A program made the translations under genes and the position numbers. Below the pieces are notes generated by a model. It made no database searches. It saw only the letters and a list, made by a program, of their open reading frames with translations, and had not been told where the DNA came from. A stretch of 22,011 nucleotides of DNA, from NCBI GenBank assembly GCA_934424575.1, contig CAKRXU010000042.1, positions 1 to 22,011 on the forward strand. Direction: 5' to 3'. This document shows, one piece after another, positions 7,773 through 15,227 of the stretch (position 1 is its first letter; every line of letters begins with the position of its first letter). Source of the DNA: an uncultured Blautia sp. Its GTDB lineage: Bacteria > Bacillota > Clostridia > Lachnospirales > Lachnospiraceae.

Positions 7773-8338
7773 CAGTTTTCCGCCTTTCCTAATGCATCTA
7801 CAACTGCATTGATGATTCCGGTAGAGCTGAAGGTTGCTCCGGAAATGGTGTCAACATCTGTGCTCTGCGCGGAGAGGATAGAGCTGATAACGCCCTCGCC
7901 CTGTGAGAGATAAGCAGAATCTTCACCCGGTGCGCTTGTCACCTGAATATCAGTGATCTCATCGCTGGTAAGTGTTACCTGAACCTGAATGGTTCCACCG
8001 AATCCCTGCGCTTCGCCTGTGTAAGTTCCGTCCTTGTATACGTTGTCTGCATCAGAGGATTCTGCATCGCTGCTGTCTGCGGCTGTATCATTGCCAGATG
8101 TTTCCTGTGAGGAAGCGTTTGCTGCAGCGGCTGCCTTGGCTTCCTCCTGCGCTTTGGCTGCATCTTCGAGGGCCGTCAGCATTTCCTTCTGCTGCTCCTC
8201 CAGTGCGCTCACACGATCTGTAAGTTCTGTGATCTCCTGTGCCTGTGTATCATTTTTCTGCATGAAGTTATAGCCCAGGACTGCGCCGATGATCAGGATC
8301 AGGCACAGAACTCGCATATAAAAACTATGGTATTTCAT
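7772..8338 (-). CDS. Single-domain FMN-binding protein, membrane anchored
   Basis: A 188-residue protein with an N-terminal transmembrane anchor (about 9-27), a predicted coiled coil (33-72), an Ala/Ser/Asp-rich linker (70-99) and one FMN_bind domain (101-185). The domain opens with YKDGTYTGEAQGFGG and ends in DTISGATFSS. Thr169 in SGAT is the expected site of covalent FMN attachment by ApbE. It probably sits on the outer face of the membrane as the first acceptor from the polyferredoxin, with which it overlaps by one base. It closely resembles domain 1 of the four-domain protein just upstream (QGVIS...VD..SGAT). AGGAG lies 12 bases before the ATG, longer than usual. Confidence 0.93.
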   Translation of the reverse strand: MKYHSFYMRVLCLILIIGAVLGYNFMQKNDTQAQEITELTDRVSALEEQQKEMLTALEDAAKAQEEAKAAAAANASSQETSGNDTAADSSDAESSDADNVYKDGTYTGEAQGFGGTIQVQVTLTSDEITDIQVTSAPGEDSAYLSQGEGVISSILSAQSTDVDTISGATFSSTGIINAVVDALGKAEN

Positions 8339-8377
8339 TTTTTCTCGTTACTCCTGTTGATTATTTTTTAATATGTG

Positions 8378-10144
8378 TTAATTCTGAGCCTGGCTCAGTG
8401 CATTCTGAAACGCCTGAATAATGCCCTGTGAGGAAAATGTTGCTCCAGATACGGTATCCAGACCATCGGCTGACTGACTTCCCATTACCTGATTATAAAT
8501 AGAATTCCATGCTTCATCAAAATATCCTTCATCATCAAGTGTTCCATAAGATGCCTCAACAATTTGTCCTCCGGAGATAGTAACTGTTACTGTCACGCTT
8601 CCCGCTCCATAATTTCCGGATCCGCTTCCTGTATAAGTTCCATCTCTGTATTTTCCAGCCGGTTCTTCTGTCGGTTCCGGAGTTGGAATCTCTGTTGGAA
8701 CAGCAGTCGGTTCCGGGGTCGGCGTAGCTTCCGGGGTCATTGTCGGTGCCGGAGTTGGTGTGACAGATACTTCCGGTGTAATTGTCGGAGTTGGTGTTTC
8801 TGTCGGGGTTTCTGTAATCTTTGCACTCTCCAGTGCCTGCTGTGCGCCGCCAAGAATACCACTTGAGGAATAGGTTGCCCCACTTACAGTATCAATTCCA
8901 TCTGCAGACTGTTTTTCCAGAATTGCAGGCTGTAATACTTTCCATGCTTTTCTGAAATATGATCCGGTATCTGTATTCGTATTTGCGATTTCCGTAATCC
9001 TGCCATCTTTGATCGTCAGCGTGATCGTAACAAATCCTGAATATCCTCTTGCCTTTCCTGTATAAGTTCCATCCTGATATTCTGAAACCGGAGTATCTGG
9101 GGTTACTGTCGGTGCCGGTCCTTCTGTCGGAGTCGGAGCATCTGTTGGCTTCGCAGTCGGTTTTGCAGTTGTCTCTGCCTTTGCCAGTGCTTTCTGAGTA
9201 GCTTCCAGGATACCATTGGAAGAGAAAGTTGCTCCACTTACGGTATCTACGCCATATACACCCTGTTTTTTAAGGATCGCAGGCTGGATCTTGGACCATG
9301 CCTTACTGAAGTATTCTTTGGTATCTGTGTTTGTATTTGTGATTTTTGTGATCTTTCCATTTTTGATGGTGATCGTCACTTTGACCGCTCCATCAAAGCC
9401 TTCTGCCTCTGCACTGTAAGTTCCATCTTTGTATGTTGTATTGGCAGCCGGTTTTGGAATGGAAGTTGGCTTTGGTGTCGGTGTTGCAGTCGGTGTTGGA
9501 GTTGTACTGACTACAGTGCTGTCATTGGCAGCCTGGGACAGCGCATTCTGCACTGCCTGGATAATTCCATTTGAAGAATAAGTAGCTCCGCTGACAGCAT
9601 CTACATTTGGTGTCTGACCGGAGATTATTTTACTGATAACCCCCTGTGCAGAAGCAAAATAAGAGGAAGTTTCACCGGAAGCACTTAAGATATCAATAGC
9701 GGCTATCTTTCCATCAGCGATTGTTACCTGCACGGTGATCGTACCGCCAAATCCAGTTCCACTTCCCTGGTAAGTTCCGTCTTTGTAGCCACCCTCCGGA
9801 ATAGAAGTTGTCGGTGTAGAAGTACTTCCCTGACCTGTTGCCGTGGTTTTCTGTGATTCATCAGGAAGTGTCTTTGCTGTTCCTTTTTTGATGCCACTTT
9901 TCTTTGCCTTTTTCGAAGCAGTACCAGATTTTTTTGATGAAGAAGTGCCATCTGAAAATTCATCATAAGAATAAGCTGTCGTAAGTAATCCCGTCAGCTC
10001 TTCTGCATCTTTGACATCTGCACTTTCTGACTGTACTTTTTGTGTGCTTCCGGTCTTACCCTGAACACCGGTCACAGTTACCGCAGCGATCACTGCGGCT
10101 GCCGGAAGGAGCTTCATATAATTCTTTTTGTCCTGTCTTTTCAT
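8378..10144 (-). CDS. Four-domain FMN-binding protein with TP-rich linkers
   Basis: A 588-residue secreted or membrane-anchored protein. It has a signal/anchor segment (10-29), a Ser/Lys-rich stretch (66-100), then four FMN_bind domains at about 120-205, 238-322, 356-440 and 499-585. Each begins Y[KQR]DGTY and ends in D-x-V-SGAT-[YF]-SS; predicted FMN-bearing threonines are T188, T306, T424 and T569. Domains are joined by Thr/Pro linkers (about 211-235, 324-354, 444-496), the last being the longest. Domain 1 resembles the neighbouring one-domain protein. Domains 2-4 share an FxxAW motif, and 2 and 3 are nearest to each other. There is no LPXTG or lipobox. The start has AGGAGG four bases upstream. 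It likely acts as an extracellular chain of flavins supplied by ApbE. Confidence 0.95.
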   Translation of the reverse strand: MKRQDKKNYMKLLPAAAVIAAVTVTGVQGKTGSTQKVQSESADVKDAEELTGLLTTAYSYDEFSDGTSSSKKSGTASKKAKKSGIKKGTAKTLPDESQKTTATGQGSTSTPTTSIPEGGYKDGTYQGSGTGFGGTITVQVTIADGKIAAIDILSASGETSSYFASAQGVISKIISGQTPNVDAVSGATYSSNGIIQAVQNALSQAANDSTVVSTTPTPTATPTPKPTSIPKPAANTTYKDGTYSAEAEGFDGAVKVTITIKNGKITKITNTNTDTKEYFSKAWSKIQPAILKKQGVYGVDTVSGATFSSNGILEATQKALAKAETTAKPTAKPTDAPTPTEGPAPTVTPDTPVSEYQDGTYTGKARGYSGFVTITLTIKDGRITEIANTNTDTGSYFRKAWKVLQPAILEKQSADGIDTVSGATYSSSGILGGAQQALESAKITETPTETPTPTITPEVSVTPTPAPTMTPEATPTPEPTAVPTEIPTPEPTEEPAGKYRDGTYTGSGSGNYGAGSVTVTVTISGGQIVEASYGTLDDEGYFDEAWNSIYNQVMGSQSADGLDTVSGATFSSQGIIQAFQNALSQAQN

Positions 10145-10180
10145 AGTTCCTCCTGTATTGTTTCACAACGTACAAAAGCA

Positions 10181-10201
10181 GGGGCTGTTAAAAACGGCCC
10201 C
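10181..10201 (-). terminator. Weak stem-loop between the Tp47-like gene and the FMN-binding genes
   Basis: GGGGCTGT (10181-10188) faces ACGGCCCC (10194-10201). On the minus strand the stem has one C-A mismatch and is followed by TGCTTTTG, so termination would be partial. This fits one long transcript with the FMN-binding genes expressed below the first gene. Confidence 0.4.
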
Positions 10202-10228
10202 CGTCTTCTGTACTGACTTTATAACTTT

Positions 10229-13200
10229 TTATTTTACAGTTACTTTGAATTTCGCTGTCATGCCGTTGCATTTAACCGTGATCACTGCTATTCCTTTCTT
10301 AACGCCTTTTACAACGCCCTTGGAAGTTACAGTTGCAACTTTGGTATTGTTACTTGTGTAAGTTACTTTTCCACTTGGAACTGCACTTACTTTGATGGTA
10401 GTTGTTTTACCTTTGTTGATGGTTGCTGCTGTCTTTGCAAGTTTCAGAGAAGCTGCTTTTACTTTGACAGTTACTACCTTTTTGTATTTACCAACCTGAA
10501 CTGTGATCTTAACTGTTCCGGCTTTCTTTGCTGTTACAACACCTTTTGAGTTTACGGTTGCAATGCTCTTATTGCTTGTTGTAAATTTGGCTGTTCCGGA
10601 TACTCCGTATTTTGTTACAGCAATTTTTGTCTGTTTGCCAACATAAATTGTAGAAGCACCAGCTTTTACTGTGATACTTGGATTCTTAACAGTTACTTTG
10701 CAGGTTTTTTTGTATTTTCCTACTGTAACTGTGATCACTGCTGTTCCGGCTTTCTTCGCTGTTACAACACCCTTGGAGTTTACTGTTGCAATGTTCTTAT
10801 TGTTTGTTGCAAATTTTGCTGTTCCGGATGCTCCTAATTTTGTTACAGCAATTTTTGTCTGTTTGCCAACATAAATTGTAGAAGCACCAGCTTTTACTGT
10901 AATACCTGGGTTCTTAACAGTTACTTTGCAGGTTACTTTGCATTTTCCAGCTGTGGCTGTGATCACTGCTGATCCGGCTTTCTTTGCTGTTACAACACCC
11001 TTGGAGTTTACTGTTGCAACATTCTTATTGTTTGTTGTATATTTTACAGTTCCGCCAAGTGCAGATGTTGCTTTCAGTGTATAGGAAGCTGGTGTTCCGC
11101 CAACATAAACAGTAACTGCTGTTTTGTTGATGGTCATTGCATTTTTAACGGTTACTTTGTAAGTTGCAGTCTTACTGCCCAGAGTTGCTGTAATGGTTGT
11201 TACACCTGCTGCCTTTGCCGTTACAACACCTTTGGAGCTTACTGTTGCAATTTTAGCATTATCAGATTTCCATGTTACAGTTCCTGTCAGATTTGTTGTT
11301 ACCTTAAGGGTTGTAGATGTTTTGTCCTGAGTATAAAGTGTTCCTGAAGTTGCATTAAGTTTGAACTCTGCTTTTACAAGTGTATCAATTGCCTCTCTCA
11401 GATGACCGATCTGCTCGTTAACTCCATACTGTGTCTGCTCTGCGATATTCTCCAGCATCTCTTCGCATTCCTGAAGTTCATTCTGGATACTCTCATAGTT
11501 TGCAGCCCAGCTTTCCGGGGTGTAATCACTCTCTTTAAGTGCTTTTGCTTCTTCGATGATATTTTTCAGAGGAGTAGAATCCGCATCACCTGCCGGTTTT
11601 GCAATATTATCTTCTGTTGCCTGGAACTGAATCGTGTAATCTGCATATCCAAGTGCATATACAGTTAATGTCCAGTATCCTGTTCCATCATATCCCTGTG
11701 GAAGCTGGCAACGCTGAGACTCGGTAAGACCAAGCTGAATACCCATAGCCTTATGCATCCAGTTATCTGCTGCAAATTTTGTTCCATAAGACTGAAGTGC
11801 GTTTGTGTAAGTGCTGTCATTTCCATAATATGTCCATTTAACAGCCTGCATTGCACCTCCAAGATCTCCATAGTTTCCTGTAAGATCTACTCTGAGGAAT
11901 TCACCATAAGAACCATTTCCTGGTTTTACAGTATATTCTACACCTTCTGCTGTCTTAAGTGCTGTATCCTTGATACCAGACTCACTTCCATTTGCTCTTT
12001 CACTGAAGCTGAATGATCCATCTTCATTTTTTACAGCAGTTTTCAGACCATTTGTATCAGCAGTAACATCTGCTGTCAGACTGTATGACTGAAGATTCAT
12101 CTCTCCGAATCCACCTGTCAAAGTTCCATCTTTTTCTACTACTGCATAAGCATTTTTGAAAGCTTCATAATCTGTAGATTTTACTTTTACCGGAACATAT
12201 TTCAGACCTGTTACCTTGTAATCTACCATCTCATCTGTCGTACCATCTTCAAATGTAAGGGTACCACGGTTATATTCAGCTTTTTTACCATCAGCAAATA
12301 CTACTGTATTCTTTCCTTCCCAGTAAGAAACTGTATAGGAGCCTTTATTTCCTTCAATCACTGCAACTGCCTGGAAACTTCCTCTATGAAGTCCATGGTT
12401 TGTAGTTGCTCTTGTTACTGTGTCAAATGCACCAAGGTCTGTTTCGCCTCTTCTGTCTTTCGCATCAGAAGAAGAAGCATTGCCTGCCGCATAGACACCT
12501 TCTGCTGCCCAGTACTGAGCCCAGGTAAGTCCTGCATATACATACTGATATGCAGCATAAGAAAATTCAAAATCATCATATGCACTGGAAGTTACAATAA
12601 ACTTAGTTCCATCTTCCACTTCAAGGCCTGAAAGGTCCAGAGTTCCATCTTCTTTGACGATTACTTTTGAGCCCCTTCCGCTGGCTGCATAAGTTGTATC
12701 TCCTACAGTAACAGAAGTAATTGTTTTGATATAAGCCCCCAGCTGATCCTCTGTGATACCATCTGCATCTGCGGCTACAAGTTTACTGTTCTTAGAATCA
12801 TAAACTACCGGCACATTCGCTTCTTTTACACTGAAGGAAGCCTGGATCGGTGCATATTTACCATTTTTATCACTGATAACACATGTATGAGAACCTGCTT
12901 CTAATGATCCTACAGTGATTTTTCCAGCTTTATATTCGACTTCTGTTCCATCAACCATGTATTTCGCACTGAAGTCTTTTGGAAGTGCGCCGCTTAAAGC
13001 AACTGTTGTTTTAGTATCTGTTGTATGGATGCCTTCAACTTCAGCTGTCACACCGGTTGTTACCAGTACTTTTTCGTCATCGATATCGAAAGTAATAATA
13101 CCTTTATCTGTATAATATGTGACGCTGTCAATGGTCTTACCCATCATAGATTTATAATGTTCAGATGAAGTAGGTCCACCATGAACAGTCGTCGTGAAAC

Positions 13201-14161
13201 CTGTGCACCATGCCAGTTCATAACCTCTCCAGATATTTTCCAGATGACGCATACCATATCCGGTACCATCTGTCGTATTAACTGTTACTCCATAAATCTT
13301 ATCACTGTTTGTATTGATCAGGGATGCAAATGTATCACTGTCAATATCCAGCTGATAATCACCGTAACCAGTTTCTGTTGTAAATTCTGCTGTTGTCTTG
13401 ACAGTTTTCTCTTCAGCACCCTTCACATCACTGAAAGAAAAACTTCCGTCAGAATTTACAGTAAGTTCTTTATAATAGCTCGGTGCTTCTGACAGTATAT
13501 AGTAGGAATAAGAAGCATTCTCAATCAGAGAATCTTTTCCTGTATAAGTATTGCTTGCTGTCTGTCCTCTGTTTGTAACTGTAATTGTTACAGAATCACT
13601 GTCTGTTACTTTTTTCTGGTTTTTCAGAAGTGAAATATCACTTACTTTAACAGGAAACGTAACACCTGTAACATCTGTTCCGTTCGGGTCTACATGATAA
13701 GCTGAATTTCCATTCATCATGCCCGCTGTTCTGGATTTATTTAATGTAGCAGAAGTAAATGCATCAACTTTTACATTATTATTTTTTAATTCTGCCTTGT
13801 AAAAATCATCATAAGGAATGTTCATAAGAACATATGCTTCACCTGTTGTCTGATCTTTTCCGACCTGATCAGAAAACTCATCTTCTGTCACTTCAGAACT
13901 GAACAGTTCTTCTTCAGAAGTATCTTCATCAGTCTCGTTATCCTCTACCACATCTACATCTGCAGTATCTTCGTCTGACTCCTCTATATCTACTTCTGCA
14001 TCTGCCTCCGCATCCTGTGTTTCCTCTACTTCCACAGCATCTGAAACCACATCGCTGTCTGAAAAGTCAGCCGCCATAGCCGCTGTCGGCATACTTGTCA
14101 TTGCCATAGCTGCACTAAGTACAACAGGGGCTACCTTTTTTAACAATTTCTGGTTTGCCAT
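10229..14161 (-). CDS. Secreted Tp47-like protein with FIVAR and five Big_2 domains
   Basis: A 1310-residue exported protein. Order: signal peptide (1-31, cut after AMA), acidic segment (34-105), a first Tp47-like region (about 109-445), a beta-rich spacer (446-535), a second Tp47-like region (about 540-852), a FIVAR three-helix module (864-930) and five Big_2 Ig-like domains (933-1310). The second region closely follows Treponema Tp47, with LTWAQYWAAEG (545-555), FDTVTRAT (579-586), TGLKYVPV, TNGLKTA, YYGNDSTYTNALQSYGTKFAADNW (778-801) and GYWTLTVYALGY. The first repeats the pattern more loosely (IPYDDFYKAEL, VDAFTSAT). Tp47 is a surface lipoprotein reported to bind penicillin; the physiological role is unclear. 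There is no sorting signal; the Lys-rich Big_2 array may hold it to the wall. AGAGGAGG precedes the ATG. It heads the flavin operon. Confidence 0.9.
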   Translation of the reverse strand: MANQKLLKKVAPVVLSAAMAMTSMPTAAMAADFSDSDVVSDAVEVEETQDAEADAEVDIEESDEDTADVDVVEDNETDEDTSEEELFSSEVTEDEFSDQVGKDQTTGEAYVLMNIPYDDFYKAELKNNNVKVDAFTSATLNKSRTAGMMNGNSAYHVDPNGTDVTGVTFPVKVSDISLLKNQKKVTDSDSVTITVTNRGQTASNTYTGKDSLIENASYSYYILSEAPSYYKELTVNSDGSFSFSDVKGAEEKTVKTTAEFTTETGYGDYQLDIDSDTFASLINTNSDKIYGVTVNTTDGTGYGMRHLENIWRGYELAWCTGFTTTVHGGPTSSEHYKSMMGKTIDSVTYYTDKGIITFDIDDEKVLVTTGVTAEVEGIHTTDTKTTVALSGALPKDFSAKYMVDGTEVEYKAGKITVGSLEAGSHTCVISDKNGKYAPIQASFSVKEANVPVVYDSKNSKLVAADADGITEDQLGAYIKTITSVTVGDTTYAASGRGSKVIVKEDGTLDLSGLEVEDGTKFIVTSSAYDDFEFSYAAYQYVYAGLTWAQYWAAEGVYAAGNASSSDAKDRRGETDLGAFDTVTRATTNHGLHRGSFQAVAVIEGNKGSYTVSYWEGKNTVVFADGKKAEYNRGTLTFEDGTTDEMVDYKVTGLKYVPVKVKSTDYEAFKNAYAVVEKDGTLTGGFGEMNLQSYSLTADVTADTNGLKTAVKNEDGSFSFSERANGSESGIKDTALKTAEGVEYTVKPGNGSYGEFLRVDLTGNYGDLGGAMQAVKWTYYGNDSTYTNALQSYGTKFAADNWMHKAMGIQLGLTESQRCQLPQGYDGTGYWTLTVYALGYADYTIQFQATEDNIAKPAGDADSTPLKNIIEEAKALKESDYTPESWAANYESIQNELQECEEMLENIAEQTQYGVNEQIGHLREAIDTLVKAEFKLNATSGTLYTQDKTSTTLKVTTNLTGTVTWKSDNAKIATVSSKGVVTAKAAGVTTITATLGSKTATYKVTVKNAMTINKTAVTVYVGGTPASYTLKATSALGGTVKYTTNNKNVATVNSKGVVTAKKAGSAVITATAGKCKVTCKVTVKNPGITVKAGASTIYVGKQTKIAVTKLGASGTAKFATNNKNIATVNSKGVVTAKKAGTAVITVTVGKYKKTCKVTVKNPSITVKAGASTIYVGKQTKIAVTKYGVSGTAKFTTSNKSIATVNSKGVVTAKKAGTVKITVQVGKYKKVVTVKVKAASLKLAKTAATINKGKTTTIKVSAVPSGKVTYTSNNTKVATVTSKGVVKGVKKGIAVITVKCNGMTAKFKVTVK
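10457..10912 (-). repeat. Two 228-bp tandem repeats (Big_2 domains 3 and 4)
   Basis: Residues 1084-1159 and 1160-1235 are encoded by adjacent 228-bp units (10685-10912 and 10457-10684). They share long identical DNA blocks, for example the stretch encoding AGASTIYVGKQTKIAVTK. The other three Big_2 units (10229-10456 and 10913-11365) are clearly more diverged. This points to recent duplication within the array. Confidence 0.8.
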
Positions 14162-14183
14162 CTTTTTCCTCCTCTTTCTTTCC

Positions 14184-14199
14184 GTTAGCTTTTTCTAAC
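14184..14199. promoter_or_regulatory. Dyad GTTAG-N6-CTAAC over the transcription start
   Basis: GTTAG (14184-14188) and CTAAC (14195-14199) form a 16-bp dyad at about +1 to +16 of the promoter at 14206-14234. It matches the upstream dyad (14241-14258) in both arms and spacing, as expected for paired operators. Confidence 0.6.
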
Positions 14200-14205
14200 T
14201 ATTAT

Positions 14206-14234
14206 TTTATACCACAAACCCCAGGTACTGTCTA
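14206..14234 (-). promoter_or_regulatory. Promoter of the Tp47-like / FMN-binding operon
   Basis: On the minus strand TAGACA (14234-14229), 17 bases, TATAAA (14211-14206). It lies between two matching 16-bp dyads, one seven bases upstream of the -35 and one over the start of transcription. It is therefore likely to be tightly regulated. Confidence 0.65.
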
Positions 14235-14240
14235 TATTCG

Positions 14241-14258
14241 GGTTAGAATTTTCTAACC
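14241..14258. promoter_or_regulatory. Perfect 18-bp dyad upstream of the -35
   Basis: GGTTAGAATTTTCTAACC reads as two perfect 8-bp arms around two bases. Its core GTTAG-N6-CTAAC equals the dyad at 14184-14199. The half-site GGTTAG recalls DtxR-family sites, but the arm spacing differs, so the regulator is unknown. Confidence 0.65.
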
Positions 14259-14328
14259 TTAAAATCGACTTTTTTTCTCATTTAAGTTCTTATTGATATT
14301 TCTTTTTCAATAAAAATATAATAAAATA

Positions 14329-14368
14329 CACCTGTTGCATCAGACAAACATTTCCGATGCTACAGGTG
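14329..14368 (-). terminator. Terminator of the glycosylase/IMPase operon
   Basis: CACCTGTTGCATC (14329-14341) pairs with GATGCTACAGGTG (14356-14368), with one internal mismatch. On the minus strand the stem is followed by TATTTTATTATATTTTT. It ends the operon that stops at 14392; the plus strand also has T-rich sequence after it. Confidence 0.75.
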
Positions 14369-14391
14369 CATTTTATTTTATCTATTCCATT

Positions 14392-15201
14392 TTATTTTTT
14401 CAGTCTCGCAAAAGCTTCTTTGCTTTCTTTCCATGCTTTCGGTGTACCACCGATGATCGAGCATCCTTCGTGAAATGTGATCGGACTTCCATCGATCTGA
14501 GTGATCACGCCACCGGCTTCTTCCAGGATCACGGAGGCCGCCGCATAATCGTATGGCTGAAGTTTCAGTTCCAGATAGACAGTATTGCTTCCAGATGCTG
14601 CCCGGCACAGTCCCAGGGCCGCAGAACCACCACAGCGAATAGAAAGACTGTTCTGGAACATGTCTTTGACTACACGAAACAGCCAGTCAATTCCTGCTTC
14701 GTTATACCTCGCACAGCCAAACTCCACAATTCCTTCTGTGACGGATTTATCTTCAAGACAGATACGTTTTCCATTGAGATAGCTTCCCTTACCACGAATC
14801 GCAGTATACATCTCATTAATATACGGATGATAGACAAAACCGGCGATCATCTGCTCTTCATGTGCAAGTCCTACAGAAATACAGCTGTGATGATAGTCAA
14901 ACATAAAATTTGTTGTACCATCGATCGGGTCAATATAAAAAGTAAATTCACCCTGTGCACCAGCCCCCTCGTTTCCCTCTGTGTCTTCTTCGCCAAAAAA
15001 TACAGCTTCCGGAAGAATCTCACTGAAACCTCTGATCAGAAATCTTTGTATCTCCATGTCATAATCTGTACAGAAATTTGCCATTCCTTCTTTTTGATGG
15101 ATCATTGTCTCTAATGGTCTTGCCTCGGCCATTTTGTTTCCTGCTTTTCGTATAAGTTCTTCAATAGCACGATATTTACTTTCTGTCATATTGTCATTCA
15201 T
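14392..15201 (-). CDS. Inositol monophosphatase family protein
   Basis: A 269-residue Mg2+/Li+-sensitive sugar-phosphate phosphatase of the SuhB/IMPase fold. Metal ligands are visible: E71 in FFGEED, D91 and D94 in YIDPIDGTTNF (89-99), and D218 in LQPYDYAAAS. The usual WDxAAG motif is changed to YDYAAAS. Substrate could be inositol phosphate, 3'-phosphoadenosine phosphate or fructose bisphosphate. The frame also offers an ATG at 15231, overlapping the upstream gene's stop as ATGA. The ATG at 15201 is preferred because GGAG sits seven bases before it and the longer form adds ten residues not typical of the family. It is last in an operon with the DNA glycosylase. Confidence 0.88.
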   Translation of the reverse strand: MNDNMTESKYRAIEELIRKAGNKMAEARPLETMIHQKEGMANFCTDYDMEIQRFLIRGFSEILPEAVFFGEEDTEGNEGAGAQGEFTFYIDPIDGTTNFMFDYHHSCISVGLAHEEQMIAGFVYHPYINEMYTAIRGKGSYLNGKRICLEDKSVTEGIVEFGCARYNEAGIDWLFRVVKDMFQNSLSIRCGGSAALGLCRAASGSNTVYLELKLQPYDYAAASVILEEAGGVITQIDGSPITFHEGCSIIGGTPKAWKESKEAFARLKK

Positions 15202-15227
15202 TTTCTCTCTCCACTCATAATTGCTCT

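Noticed and set aside
14335..15114. 259-codon plus-strand frame across the IMPase gene
   Set aside because: It starts inside the terminator stem and is antisense to conserved IMPase motifs; no family likeness.
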